Shown: positions 1 through 7,693 of the stretch, one piece after another
How the letters are laid out: the number at the start of each line of letters is the position of its first letter
How positions within the stretch are numbered: position 1 is the first letter of the stretch
Notes under the pieces: generated by a model
Database searches by the model: none
Told to the model about the DNA's origin: nothing
What the model saw: the letters and a program-made list of their open reading frames with translations, nothing else
Translations under genes and position numbers: made by a program
Assembly (NCBI GenBank): GCA_016793355.1
Contig: JAEUMG010000031.1
Coordinates: 1 to 46,042, forward strand
Reading direction: 5' to 3'
Source of the DNA: Hyphomicrobiales bacterium
GTDB taxonomy: Bacteria; Pseudomonadota; Alphaproteobacteria; Rhizobiales; Aestuariivirgaceae
DNA length: 46,042 nt

Positions 1-167
1 GATTCCATCGTGCGCAGGATTCGCAAGACCGCGCGGTGGAGCGGCTTCGGCACCCGCTCGACGGTCCCGCCCTCGACGAGGCCGATCATGGCGAAGAGCG
101 CCATGACATGGCCGATGAGCGGCAGGCGCTGGTGTTCTATGGCGGAAGCCTTGTCCATGGCGGCCAT
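1..167 (-). CDS. Unidentified protein, N-terminal part only (runs off the left edge)
   Basis: An open frame starts at the ATG at 167 (second in-frame ATG at 158) and continues without a stop through the window edge, giving the first 55 residues. The visible part begins MAAMDKASAIEHQRLPLIGH. It then has a short hydrophobic stretch (roughly residues 18-32, VMALFAMIGLVEG) and a basic segment rich in Arg. I do not recognise the family. It lies in the same direction as the ABC binding-protein gene that ends at 285, with a 117-base gap, so the two could share a transcript, but nothing visible shows a functional link. Codon use matches the neighbours. Confidence 0.5.
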   Translation of the reverse strand, partial: MAAMDKASAIEHQRLPLIGHVMALFAMIGLVEGGTVERVPKPLHRAVLRILRTME

Positions 168-284
168 ATAGAACACAAAAAGAACTTGGTCAAGTGGTAT
201 TTGCTGAGATTCTGTCAGGCACAATGCGGGACCGGGCTTGCGGCGGGCCGAATCCGGCGATTGCGGGGTGAGGCGTGGCCGCAA

Positions 285-1391
285 TCAGCCGCTGGTGGTC
301 CGCGCGATCGTCTCCTTCATGCGCGCATCGAGCGCATCCCAATTGGCGCCGAATTTCGTCCAGCCGTCGAGGCTGAAGAGATTGAACGTCTTCTCCATGT
401 CTTCGTTGGATTTCGGATAGTCCGGCCAATGCGCCGGGGCGGTCAGGTCCGAGCGCGACATGAAGTCGGTCGCGACATCGAGGAAGCGCTGCTGCGTATC
501 CTTCTCCAGCACATAGGCAAGGAAGAGGTCGGCAAGCTCGCTGTGCCTGGTGCCGCGCACTTTCATGAACCAGTTCGTGTAGGAGGCCGAACCTTCCTTC
601 GGTATGGCGGCGGCAAATTCCGCGCCGTGTTCCTTCAGGAACCCATAGGCATCGGCCGAATACATCATGGCGACTTCGGCTTCGCCCTGCAGCATGAGGT
701 TCGACAGCTCGGCCCCGTCCTTGTACCACTTCGCCATCCTGAGCTTCTCGAGCTCGAGGAACAGCGGTTCCATCTCGGCCGGCGTGCCGAAGACCTCATC
801 GATGCCGGGCTTTGCCTCGGAGAGCAGCGCCGGTACGCACAGATCCCAGTAGAAGGCGGCGGCATCCATCGTCGTCTTGCCGCGCACCGACTCGAGCCAG
901 AAATTGCGCCAGCTATCGGGCGCCACACCGGAGGCCTTCGACGTCAGCATCCACAATGACCCGCCGCCGAAGGGAACGCCATATTTCCTGGCATCGCCGC
1001 GCTTCTCGTCGAACCAGGGATAGACCGCGGCGAAACCCGGAATCTTGCTGCGGTCGGTTTCGAGAAAGAGATTTTCGCCAAGCCCGGTGGAGGTTGTGTA
1101 TTCGTCGGCAATGGTGATGTCGAAAGGCGGATTGTCCTGCGGCGCGGCAAGGATCTGGGCAACCATCTGGTCCCAGCCGCCGACCGTTTCCGCCTTCGTC
1201 CCGTAAGCCGCATTGAACGGCTCGATCACCGCGCTGCGGAAACTCAACTCATGATTGCCTGACCACGACACGACGATCAGCGCTTCGCCGGCAAAGGATG
1301 TCTGGGCGGACGCGACGGCCGCGCGTCCGACAAGGGCCGGAGCGGCAAGAGCGGCACCGGCTTTGAGAAGATGGCGGCGGGAGAGTGTCAT
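285..1391 (-). CDS. Tat-exported ABC transporter substrate-binding protein (family 1 type)
   Basis: A periplasmic solute-binding protein of about 368 residues. The N-terminus has a twin-arginine signal (MTLSRRHLLKAGAALAAPAL) ending in an Ala-rich cleavage region (AVASAQT), so it is probably exported folded by the Tat system. The mature part resembles family-1 extracellular binding proteins of the spermidine/putrescine/iron class: a strand-rich start (EALIVVSWSGN) followed by PFDITIADEY and a C-terminal helical lobe. The ATG at 1391 is chosen because AAGGGA lies 6 bases upstream. An in-frame ATG at 1397 is too close to that ribosome site. No permease or ATPase of the same system is adjacent; they may lie past the left edge or the protein may be an orphan. 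The substrate cannot be told from the sequence. Confidence 0.8.
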   Translation of the reverse strand: MTLSRRHLLKAGAALAAPALVGRAAVASAQTSFAGEALIVVSWSGNHELSFRSAVIEPFNAAYGTKAETVGGWDQMVAQILAAPQDNPPFDITIADEYTTSTGLGENLFLETDRSKIPGFAAVYPWFDEKRGDARKYGVPFGGGSLWMLTSKASGVAPDSWRNFWLESVRGKTTMDAAAFYWDLCVPALLSEAKPGIDEVFGTPAEMEPLFLELEKLRMAKWYKDGAELSNLMLQGEAEVAMMYSADAYGFLKEHGAEFAAAIPKEGSASYTNWFMKVRGTRHSELADLFLAYVLEKDTQQRFLDVATDFMSRSDLTAPAHWPDYPKSNEDMEKTFNLFSLDGWTKFGANWDALDARMKETIARTTSG

Positions 1392-1531
1392 GCGCATTCC
1401 CTTGTGAGGCAGGCTTGGGGCGGGCAGGCTGCCACCATGCGCCGGCACGCGCAAGGACCGCGCTATATTGCCAGACCTGCGTCAGGGGCTTATGTCGCTC
1501 GGCATCGCATCCAGGGAAGCAAGAACGCCCC

Positions 1532-2701
1532 ATGTCACAGCTCAACCCCAATATCACGGCAATCGAAGAAGAGGGCGCCTTTGCGGTTCTCGACCGGGCC
1601 CTGGCGCTCAAGGCGAAAGGTGCCCCCATCATCAATCTCGGCATCGGCCAGCCGGACTTCTCGCCCCCCGAACATGTCCTAGCGGCGGCCGAGAAAGCGG
1701 CGCGCGAAGGCCCGCATGGCTATACCTCGCCGATCGGCATTCCGGCCCTGCGCGAGGCGGTGGCGGCGCATGTGGCGGGCCGCTTCAAGGTGCCGGTCTC
1801 CGCCGATGAAGTGGTGATCGTTCCCGGCGGCAAGGTGACGTTCTATTTCGCCTGCCTGCTCTTCGGCGGCCCGGGGAGCGAAATCCTCTATCCCGATCCC
1901 GGCTTTCCGCCCTATCGCGAGGCGATCCGCTCGGGCGGCGCGACCGGCGTGCCCTATCCCATTCGCGAGGAGCGCGATTTCGGCTTCGATGCCGAAGAAG
2001 TCCTGTCGCTCATCACGCCGCGCACGCGGCTCATCATCATCAACTCGCCGGCCAACCCGACGGGCGGCGTCGTCGATGCCCGCGAGATCGAGAAGCTCGC
2101 CGAAGGCCTGCTGCGTCATCCCGGCGTTACCGTTCTGTCCGACGAGATCTACAGCCAGCTGGTTTTCTCGGGCGCGCGCTTCGAGAGCTTTCTCGCATTT
2201 CCGGAGCTGCGCCAGCGCACGATTCTGCTCGACGGCTGGTCCAAGACATTCGCGATGACCGGCTGGCGCCTCGGCTTCGGTGTCTGGCCGAAGCCGCTCG
2301 TCGAACATGTCCGCAAGCTGATTACCGTCGATCACTCCTGCACCAATGGTGTCGCGCAGATGGCGGGGCTCGCGGCCATCACCGGTCCGATGGATGAGAT
2401 CGAGCGTTTCCGGCAGAGTTTCGAGACGCGGCGCAAGCTCGTCGTCGACGGGCTCAATGCACTGCCCGGCGTCTCCTGCCGCATGCCGGGCGGCGCCTTC
2501 TATGCCTTCCCGAACATCCGCGGCACCGGCCGGCCATCGCGCGACCTCGCGCGCGATCTTCTTGAGGAGAAGCATGTCGCGCTCATTCCAGGCGAGAGCT
2601 TCGGGGCGAATGGCGCGGGCTATCTGCGGCTTTCCTATGCCGCGAGCGAGAAGGAACTCACCGAAGCCCTGGGTCGCATGCGCGACCATCTGAATGGATG
2701 A
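1532..2701 (+). CDS. PLP-dependent class I/II aminotransferase
   Basis: A cytosolic fold-type I pyridoxal-phosphate aminotransferase of 389 residues, the usual size. The N-terminus carries the family substrate-loop signature (INLGIGQPDFSPP). NSPANPTGG contains the Asn that contacts the cofactor, SDEIYSQL carries the Asp that binds the pyridine nitrogen, and GWSKTFAMTGWRLGF contains the Schiff-base lysine (about residue 238). The Arg that binds the substrate carboxylate is in YLRLSYA near the C-terminus. It most resembles aspartate/aromatic-type enzymes of subgroup I-gamma; the amino acid specificity is not determinable here. The ATG at 1532 opens MSQLNPNITAI. The longer upstream open frame would overlap the divergent binding-protein promoter and lacks the family's residues. 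The gene is divergent from the binding protein at 285-1391. Confidence 0.88.
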   Translation: MSQLNPNITAIEEEGAFAVLDRALALKAKGAPIINLGIGQPDFSPPEHVLAAAEKAAREGPHGYTSPIGIPALREAVAAHVAGRFKVPVSADEVVIVPGGKVTFYFACLLFGGPGSEILYPDPGFPPYREAIRSGGATGVPYPIREERDFGFDAEEVLSLITPRTRLIIINSPANPTGGVVDAREIEKLAEGLLRHPGVTVLSDEIYSQLVFSGARFESFLAFPELRQRTILLDGWSKTFAMTGWRLGFGVWPKPLVEHVRKLITVDHSCTNGVAQMAGLAAITGPMDEIERFRQSFETRRKLVVDGLNALPGVSCRMPGGAFYAFPNIRGTGRPSRDLARDLLEEKHVALIPGESFGANGAGYLRLSYAASEKELTEALGRMRDHLNG

Positions 2702-2709
2702 AGAAAGTG

Positions 2710-2763
2710 GCCATGCCGGATGCGAGGCCGAGGGGCAGTATAAGGGGCGGCATCGGGCATGGC
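2710..2763. repeat. Inverted repeat after the aminotransferase gene
   Basis: The arms at 2710-2724 and 2749-2763 match in 13 of 15 positions (5' arm GCCATGCCGGATGCG), with 24 bases between. The repeat starts 9 bases after the aminotransferase stop. No T-run follows on either side, so a standard intrinsic terminator is not clear. It could be a factor-dependent terminator or a processing hairpin between the aminotransferase and the matB-like gene. Confidence 0.4.
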
Positions 2764-2851
2764 CGGGCAGTCGGGGTGTTGCAGGAGAGTTCTGGGAACG
2801 CGAGACTGCCTCCCTGCACTTTCCTGCTTGCCCATGCAGAGTGACAGCCAG

Positions 2852-4405
2852 ATGACAGATTTGCCCGGTGGCAGCTTATCCACAGTATCGGATCGAAACC
2901 TATACGCGAAGCTGGATGCAAGTTTCGCGCGCGCCGGCGATCGCCCGGCCGCCATTGGCCCGGACCTCAAGACACGGCTGACTTACGCGGAACTGCGCGA
3001 TGGGGTTGCCCGCTATGCCAATGCGCTGACGGTTCTGGGTGTCGGTCCCGGCGACCGCGTGACGGTGCAGACAGAAAAATCCCTGGCGGCGGTCGCGCTC
3101 TATCTCGCAACGCTCAAGGCGGGCGCCGTCTACCAGCCGCTCAACACCGCCTATACGCTGACGGAAGTGGAATATTTCGTCCAGGATGCGGCCCCGGCGC
3201 TGATCGTCTGCGATCCTTCGCGCCAGGCCGATATGCGCAGGCTTGCGGATCGCGAGGGCGTTCGCGCCGTCACCGCCCTTAACGATCGCGGTGGCGGTGC
3301 GCTGGCGGATCTTGCGGCGCGGATGAGCCATGAGCACGACACGGTCGTACGGTCGGACGATGACCTTGCCGGGCTGCTTTACACCTCGGGCACCACCGGC
3401 CGTTCGAAAGGCGCGATGCTCACCCATCGCAATCTCGCCTCGAATGCCGAGACGCTGCGCGACATCTGGGCTTTCACCACAAACGACGTCCTGATCCACG
3501 CCTTGCCCATCTATCACGTCCATGGGCTGTTCGTCGCGCTCCATACGATCCTTCTCGCCGGCGGAACGCTGCTGTGGCTCGACAGGTTCGATGCGCGCGC
3601 TGTCCTCGACTCTCTGCCGCATGCAACGGTACTGATGGGCGTGCCGACATTCTACACCCGCCTGCTCGGCCTCCGTGAACTCGATGCCGGGAGGTGCTCC
3701 GGCATGCGCCTGTTCATTTCGGGCTCGGCACCGCTGCTTGCCGAAACCCACCGGCAGTTCCGCGAGCGGACCGGCCACGCCATTCTCGAGCGCTATGGCA
3801 TGACCGAGACCGGCATGATCACGTCGAATCCCTACCGGGGCGAGCGGATTGCGGGCACGGTCGGATACGCATTGCCCGGCGTCGAGGTGCGGATCGCCGA
3901 TGCGGAAGGCCGCGAACTCCCGCGCGGCGAGCCGGGGGTCATCGAGGTCAAGGGCCCAAATGTCTTCAAGGGCTATTGGCGCAATCCGCAAAAGACCGCC
4001 GAAGAAATCCGTAAAGACGGCTATTTCATCACCGGCGACGTCGCCACCATGAGCGCGGATGGCCGTGTCACGATCTCGGGCCGCGCCAGGGATCTGATCA
4101 TCACCGGCGGTTTCAACGTTTATCCGCGCGAGATCGAGGAGGTGATCGATTCGCTTCCCGGAGTGGGCGAGTCGGCTGCGATCGGCGTGCCGCATCCGGA
4201 TTTCGGCGAAGCCGTGATCGCGGTGATAACCCCGACCGGTGAAGTTGCGGCCGAGGCGGAGTTGATCGCGCTGATGGCGGAGCGCCTGGCCAGGTTCAAA
4301 CTGCCAAAGCGCGTTTTTGTAGTCGGGGAACTGCCGCGCAACGCCATGGGCAAGGTGCAGAAGGCGGAGCTTCGCAGACTTTATGCGGATACATTTGCGA
4401 CGTAG
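2852..4405 (+). CDS. matB: Malonyl-CoA synthetase-like acyl-CoA ligase (MatB type)
   Basis: An ANL-superfamily adenylate-forming enzyme of about 517 residues. The A3 phosphate-binding loop LLYTSGTTGRSKGAMLTH lies near residues 175-192. HALPIYHVHGLFVALH, VPTFYTRLL and RYGMTETGMITSNPY follow, and the C-terminal catalytic lysine is in NAMGKVQK (about residue 501). The HVHGLF segment and the MTETGM-SNPY segment are what I associate with MatB malonyl-CoA synthetases, which make malonyl-CoA from malonate, ATP and CoA; other short-chain ligases of the family cannot be excluded. No malonyl-CoA decarboxylase (matA) or malonate carrier is adjacent, unlike the classical rhizobial mat operon. The start is uncertain: ATGs at 2834 and 2852 are in frame and neither has a strong ribosome site. 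2852 gives the usual N-terminus length. Confidence 0.78.
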   Translation: MTDLPGGSLSTVSDRNLYAKLDASFARAGDRPAAIGPDLKTRLTYAELRDGVARYANALTVLGVGPGDRVTVQTEKSLAAVALYLATLKAGAVYQPLNTAYTLTEVEYFVQDAAPALIVCDPSRQADMRRLADREGVRAVTALNDRGGGALADLAARMSHEHDTVVRSDDDLAGLLYTSGTTGRSKGAMLTHRNLASNAETLRDIWAFTTNDVLIHALPIYHVHGLFVALHTILLAGGTLLWLDRFDARAVLDSLPHATVLMGVPTFYTRLLGLRELDAGRCSGMRLFISGSAPLLAETHRQFRERTGHAILERYGMTETGMITSNPYRGERIAGTVGYALPGVEVRIADAEGRELPRGEPGVIEVKGPNVFKGYWRNPQKTAEEIRKDGYFITGDVATMSADGRVTISGRARDLIITGGFNVYPREIEEVIDSLPGVGESAAIGVPHPDFGEAVIAVITPTGEVAAEAELIALMAERLARFKLPKRVFVVGELPRNAMGKVQKAELRRLYADTFAT

Positions 4406-4477
4406 CCGCGCGGCTTATCGCCCGGCTAGCGATCCAATTGGCGGCGGCGGAGATTGCTTACGCCAAAGAGGCCGGAA

Positions 4478-5032
4478 CTAGCAATCGGTGCAGGCGAGAG
4501 AGTTCGACTGGCGCGGGCGCAGGATCACTTCGTCCTGGAGCGTCACCGGGTCCGAGCCGATCACTCGTCCGGTGATCGGCGGGTAATCGACGCAGACACG
4601 GGAGATCACAAGGTCATTGCCGTCGGTCATGAGATTGGCGAGCCCTGCCGTCGAAGGGGCGCTGCCGCAACTGCCGTTCTTGGAATTGCTCCAGGAGAGA
4701 ACGGCGCTCGATCCGCTCTTCTTGTAGCCGAAAATCTGGATTTTCACGTTGTTCGACGGGAACGGGTCCATGATCGGCGCCAGGGCGGCGTAGATGCCGT
4801 TCAGGTCGGCCTTCTTGATGGTTTCGCTCTGCTGGGTCACGAGATCGCCGAGCGTGCTGGCGGCGAGCGTGACCCGCCGGTTCGCCGACAGGAGATTGGT
4901 GATATCGACCAGGCCGAAATAGAGCAGCAGCATGACGGGGAAGATGAGGGCCATTTCGATGGCCGCGATTCCCTGTTCGGCGCGCGCGAACCGGCGCAGA
5001 TGGCGCGGGCCGAATCGCATTCTGCCGCTCAT
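4478..5032 (-). CDS. TadE/TadF-like pseudopilin of the Flp pilus system
   Basis: A minor pilin-like protein of 184 residues. A short basic leader is followed by a class III prepilin site (EQGIAAIEMAL, with Glu at +5 after the Gly) and one hydrophobic helix (IFPVMLLLYFGLVDI). The remainder is a globular periplasmic domain with Cys residues, two of them at the extreme C-terminus (ACTDC). TadE-like proteins are processed by the same prepilin peptidase as Flp and are thought to help initiate or anchor the pilus. The ATG at 5032 overlaps the stop of the upstream TadE-like gene by 4 bases (ATGA), so the pair is translationally coupled. A longer open frame exists upstream but would bury the leader and overlap the neighbour. 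Confidence 0.85.
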   Translation of the reverse strand: MSGRMRFGPRHLRRFARAEQGIAAIEMALIFPVMLLLYFGLVDITNLLSANRRVTLAASTLGDLVTQQSETIKKADLNGIYAALAPIMDPFPSNNVKIQIFGYKKSGSSAVLSWSNSKNGSCGSAPSTAGLANLMTDGNDLVISRVCVDYPPITGRVIGSDPVTLQDEVILRPRQSNSLACTDC

Positions 5033-5589
5033 GTCGTGTAAGGCTCGTTGCGGAACGCCGCGCCGGCGGTCAATGAGCGCCTCCCGCCTGAAAGATTGGC
5101 AAGCTGGCTGAGGCCCGGCACGAACAGGTCCCATTCGTAATAGGCGCGAACGACGACGACATCCAGCGCGACACCGGGCTGGAACTTCGCCGCGGTCGTG
5201 ACATCGGCGGACAGCTCGTTGCCGTTATAGGCACTCGGCAGGGAAATGCTCGAGAAATTGGAGAACTTCCGCACATCGACATGAAGCTTGTTCTTGCAGT
5301 CGAGGAAATCCGCAAGCTTGCCGCAGATCTCGTTCTTGAACTGCGCCGACGACATGCCGTTGATCTGGACCTGGCCGGTGCGAATCATCCGGGATGCGCG
5401 GCTCACGCCGTTCTCGATGATGTATTCGCTGAACAGCATCAGCCCGGTCTCGAAGATCACGCAGAGGAGATAGAGGAATGGAGCGCCGACCAGCGCGAAC
5501 TCGACCGCCGTCACACCTTCCCTGTCCTTGATGAAACGGCGGATCAATCCCCTCGGTCTTGGTCCTGATTTTTTATTGCGCCACCGCAT
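5029..5589 (-). CDS. TadE-like pseudopilin
   Basis: A 186-residue protein with a basic N-terminus (RRFIKDREG), a class III prepilin motif (DREGVTAVEFAL, Glu at +5 relative to Gly) and a hydrophobic helix (GAPFLYLLCVIFETGLMLF). A soluble domain follows that holds NEICGKLADFLDCKNKL and a WDLFVPGL stretch typical of rhizobial TadE proteins. It probably sits in the inner membrane with the bulk in the periplasm and assists Flp pilus assembly. The ATG at 5589 is preferred because GGGAG lies 5 bases upstream; an in-frame GTG at 5595 has no proper ribosome site. It is followed with a 4-base overlap by a second TadE-like gene, and it is preceded by 158 bases containing a CtrA-like box. Confidence 0.88.
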   Translation of the reverse strand: MRWRNKKSGPRPRGLIRRFIKDREGVTAVEFALVGAPFLYLLCVIFETGLMLFSEYIIENGVSRASRMIRTGQVQINGMSSAQFKNEICGKLADFLDCKNKLHVDVRKFSNFSSISLPSAYNGNELSADVTTAAKFQPGVALDVVVVRAYYEWDLFVPGLSQLANLSGGRRSLTAGAAFRNEPYTT

Positions 5590-5698
5590 GACCACTCCCG
5601 CCCGGATCGGGCCCGGCGGGTCGTTCTGATCGCCACCCGCCTTTATACTGGGTCTTATGGGTAGCAGCCGGCGCTTACATGAGAATGAACAAAGCCGT

Positions 5699-5713
5699 TT
5701 AAATTTGATTCAA
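5699..5713. promoter_or_regulatory. CtrA-like box with embedded GANTC site, upstream of the TadE-like pair
   Basis: TTAA (5699-5702), 7 bases, then TCAA (5710-5713) matches the alphaproteobacterial CtrA motif TTAA-N7-TTAA with one mismatch. A CcrM-type GATTC lies inside it (5707-5711). The site is about 110 bases upstream of the TadE-like gene that starts at 5589. In Caulobacter, pilin transcription is CtrA-controlled; the role here is inferred from motif and context only. Confidence 0.35.
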
Positions 5714-5747
5714 ACTCGAGCGGATTGCGGCAGCGCGGGCTTGCGTC

Positions 5748-6203
5748 TTACTTGGTCAACCCCGTGGCAAGGCCGATCTTCTTCGTTGTTTCGTCGTTGA
5801 CGGCATCGAAGAAGTCCTGCTTGTCGCCGATCTGGAGAGCCACCTGGCATTGCGGCTCGCAGACATACGAATACTTGCCGCCGGCACGAAACACCGTGAG
5901 ATTGCTGTTGCCGCCCTGCATGACGGTTATGCCGAGATTGGCGATCTGGCTTCCTTCCTTGTCGAGAACGATCAGATTCGTCGAACCATAGCTGCGGCCG
6001 TGAATGAAGACATTCTGTCCCTGGACGGTGGCGTCGGCGATGGCCGGATTGCCGACGACGACCGTGGAAATCTCTCCGCCCACGCTCACCAGCTTGGCTT
6101 CGTCGGCCATGACGACGATCTCGGTCGCCGCCAGGAGCCCCGTGCTGGTGGAAGCGGTCAGGGCAGCGACCGCCAGCATGGAGAGGCACAGACGTCTGAA
6201 CAT
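5748..6203 (-). CDS. Exported pilus-N-domain protein (CpaC N-domain paralogue)
   Basis: A 151-residue protein with a Sec signal peptide (MFRRLCLSMLAVAALTAS, cleavage near LLAA-TE). The mature part is one copy of the domain found at the N-terminus of Tad/type II secretins. Compare its VVVGNPAIADATVQGQNVF with the DVLVGNPDIVEAVIRTKSTA of CpaC in this window, and its GSTNLIVLDKEG with GQTNVFFFDANG. The secretin barrel is absent. Two Cys in YVCEPQCQV may form a disulphide. ATG 6203 is chosen because AAGGGAG lies 7 bases upstream; a longer frame to 6272 has no support. Such small proteins are common beside rhizobial tad clusters, and a role as a periplasmic partner of the secretin is an inference. 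It precedes the TadE-like pair on the same strand. Confidence 0.8.
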   Translation of the reverse strand: MFRRLCLSMLAVAALTASTSTGLLAATEIVVMADEAKLVSVGGEISTVVVGNPAIADATVQGQNVFIHGRSYGSTNLIVLDKEGSQIANLGITVMQGGNSNLTVFRAGGKYSYVCEPQCQVALQIGDKQDFFDAVNDETTKKIGLATGLTK

Positions 6204-6722
6204 GGCAAACTCCCTTTTCGCGCCGAAGGATATGACGCGATGCAATCTCTTTTCCTCCCGCATTTGAGACAAGAATGGTGAATCTTCCCTTACCGGCCGG
6301 AATTGCGATCGCCCATGCGCAGCAGTGCTGCGGGCTTTCAGAGGCGGGAAAGTCTTGCCGAAGCATCTCTCCAGCCCAAGGCTTCTGACAATGCGCGAGT
6401 CTACTTGGAATCGAGCGTGTGGCCTCTCATGTAAACGAAGGAGGTGTCACGTATAATCTCTAGTGAGAATAGTATTATCGCAACACGATATTGAATGAAC
6501 TTAGAAGAAGCGCAATAAAATAGAATTTGAGTAAAATTTTTACCGGACGGCGAAAGGGTTTGATAACTAAAGGTGAAATGTGACACCGAGCGTATACTGA
6601 AGCGGACACCAAATTTACTACCCATTAAAGGGTCGTGCCTAGTGTCGCTCGTGGTTCACGCAAGACGGCATCAGATCGCCGAGGGGTGAGCCGGTGCTGT
6701 AAGTGTTCAAACGGAGTGAAAA
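6204..6722. other. 519-base divergent intergenic region with an AT-rich core, in front of flp
   Basis: This separates the minus-strand pilus-N-domain gene from flp. The stretch from about 6400 to 6625 is markedly richer in A+T than the rest of the window (for example TAAAATAGAATTTGAGTAAA near 6516). An open frame on the minus strand at 6401-6625 has odd composition and no recognisable domain, so I treat it as non-coding. A CtrA-like box, TTTA-N7-TTAA, lies at 6614-6628, about 95 bases before the flp start. No other gene is seen. The region most likely carries the divergent promoters of the pilus locus. Confidence 0.55.
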
Positions 6723-6893
6723 ATGAACAAGCTCGTACGTTTTGTGAAGGAAGAATCAGGTGCGACGGCCATCGAATATGGTCTGATTGCCGCGGCCACC
6801 GGCCTCGCCCTCGTTGCGATCATGCCGACCATCAAGACCCAGCTGGGTGACATCTTCACCTCAATCAGCGGCGGCCTCGAAACCGGCGGTTGA
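6723..6893 (+). CDS. flp: Flp/Fap-type major pilin
   Basis: A 56-residue prepilin, the main subunit of the Tad (tight adherence) pilus. The leader MNKLVRFVKEESG ends in the Gly processed by CpaA. The mature pilin starts ATAIEYGLIAAATGLALVAI, with the hallmark Glu at +5 and Tyr at +6, followed by a hydrophobic helix and a short Gly-rich tail (SISGGLETGG). The ATG at 6723 has GGAG 7 bases upstream. It is the first plus-strand gene of the cluster, and a strong hairpin lies 63 bases after its stop. That arrangement commonly lets the pilin message greatly exceed the downstream cpa message. It is short but unmistakable. Confidence 0.95.
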   Translation: MNKLVRFVKEESGATAIEYGLIAAATGLALVAIMPTIKTQLGDIFTSISGGLETGG

Positions 6894-6955
6894 TCGCTAC
6901 ATCCATGCTGGCGCTGCTTGCGGCGCCATCCGGTATCTCTTGATAGAGATGCTGA

Positions 6956-6984
6956 GGGCCGCCGGGAAATCCGGTGGCCCTTTG
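6956..6984 (+). terminator. Hairpin with T-rich tail between flp and cpaA (terminator/attenuator)
   Basis: GGGCCGCCGG (6956-6965), loop GAAAT, CCGGTGGCCC (6971-6980) form a 10-bp stem with one G-U wobble, followed by TTTGTC. It lies 63 bases after the flp stop and 108 bases before cpaA. The short T-tract suggests partial termination, leaving some read-through into the assembly genes. Confidence 0.65.
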
Positions 6985-7091
6985 TCATTAGCGGTTGTTG
7001 GGAAAGCTTAACCGGCCCTTTACGACCCCCGTGGGACTGTGAGCCAGGCCCGTCCGTCCGACGCGCCGCCATCACTCTCAGAGACGGCCAA

Positions 7092-7586
7092 ATGCTTAGC
7101 GACGCCGCGCCCCTTGTCTTCCCGGCTCTCCTGATCCTTGCCGGCATATTCGATTGTCTCACGCTCAAGATCCCCAACTGGCTGACCGCGACGGTAGCTC
7201 TCCTGTTCTTTCCGGTAGCCTGGCTCACCGGCTTACCAGGGCATGAGTATCTGATCCATATTGCTGCGGCGCTCTTCATGCTCGCTGCAGGCTACGGGCT
7301 ATACGCGGCGGGTCTCTTCGGCGCCGGCGATGCCAAGCTCATGGCGGCTGCGGCCTTGTGGTTCGGCTGGCCCGCCTCGATGCCATTCATTGTCTATACG
7401 GTGCTGGCAGGAGGCGTGTTGGCGGTCCTCGTCCTGATCTGGAATCTCGTGAAGACGGATCAGGAAATACGCGGTCATTCCTGGATCTCGCGATTCGAGC
7501 GTCTGAAGCCAAATGTGCCCTACGGTGTGGCGATCGCGGCAGGTGCGTTACTCGCCTATCCGCAGGCATGGTCGATGGTTTCTTAA
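7092..7586 (+). CDS. cpaA: Type IV prepilin peptidase CpaA
   Basis: A 164-residue inner-membrane aspartic protease (A24 family, short form without the methyltransferase domain) that cuts the Flp leader and probably those of the TadE-like proteins. The two catalytic aspartates are visible: Asp21 in GIFDCLTLKIPNW and Asp80 in GLFGAGDAKLMAA (the GxGD motif). About six hydrophobic segments span the protein. The ATG at 7092 (MLSDAAPLVF) is the natural start; an upstream frame from a TTG at 6918 overlaps the flp-distal hairpin and has no family resemblance. It lies between flp and cpaB, the usual position in Caulobacter-type clusters. Confidence 0.93.
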   Translation: MLSDAAPLVFPALLILAGIFDCLTLKIPNWLTATVALLFFPVAWLTGLPGHEYLIHIAAALFMLAAGYGLYAAGLFGAGDAKLMAAAALWFGWPASMPFIVYTVLAGGVLAVLVLIWNLVKTDQEIRGHSWISRFERLKPNVPYGVAIAAGALLAYPQAWSMVS

Positions 7587-7614
7587 CTCATCCGCTTCGA
7601 ATGGTTGCAAAGGA

Positions 7615-7631
7615 TTAACCTTAATTTGACC
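7615..7631. promoter_or_regulatory. CtrA-like box upstream of cpaB
   Basis: TTAA (7615-7618), 7 bases, then TTGACC (7626-7631) matches TTAA-N7-TTAACC with one mismatch. It sits 63 bases before the cpaB start in a short intergenic region. It could give cpaB-tadC a promoter separate from flp. This is a motif-only call. Confidence 0.3.
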
Positions 7632-7693
7632 ATTCATGGCGAAACTCATCACACGCAAACGCAGCGCTTCGGGCGACAGTCAGGGACACGGGC

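Noticed and set aside
259-286. Perfect 8-bp hairpin (GATTGCGG/CCGCAATC) overlapping the stop of the ABC binding-protein gene
   Set aside because: No T-run follows on the minus strand and the loop is 12 bases; not enough to call a terminator.
6401-6625. Minus-strand open frame of 74 codons in the AT-rich island
   Set aside because: Composition unlike real genes here, no ribosome site of note, no recognisable domain; better read as promoter DNA.
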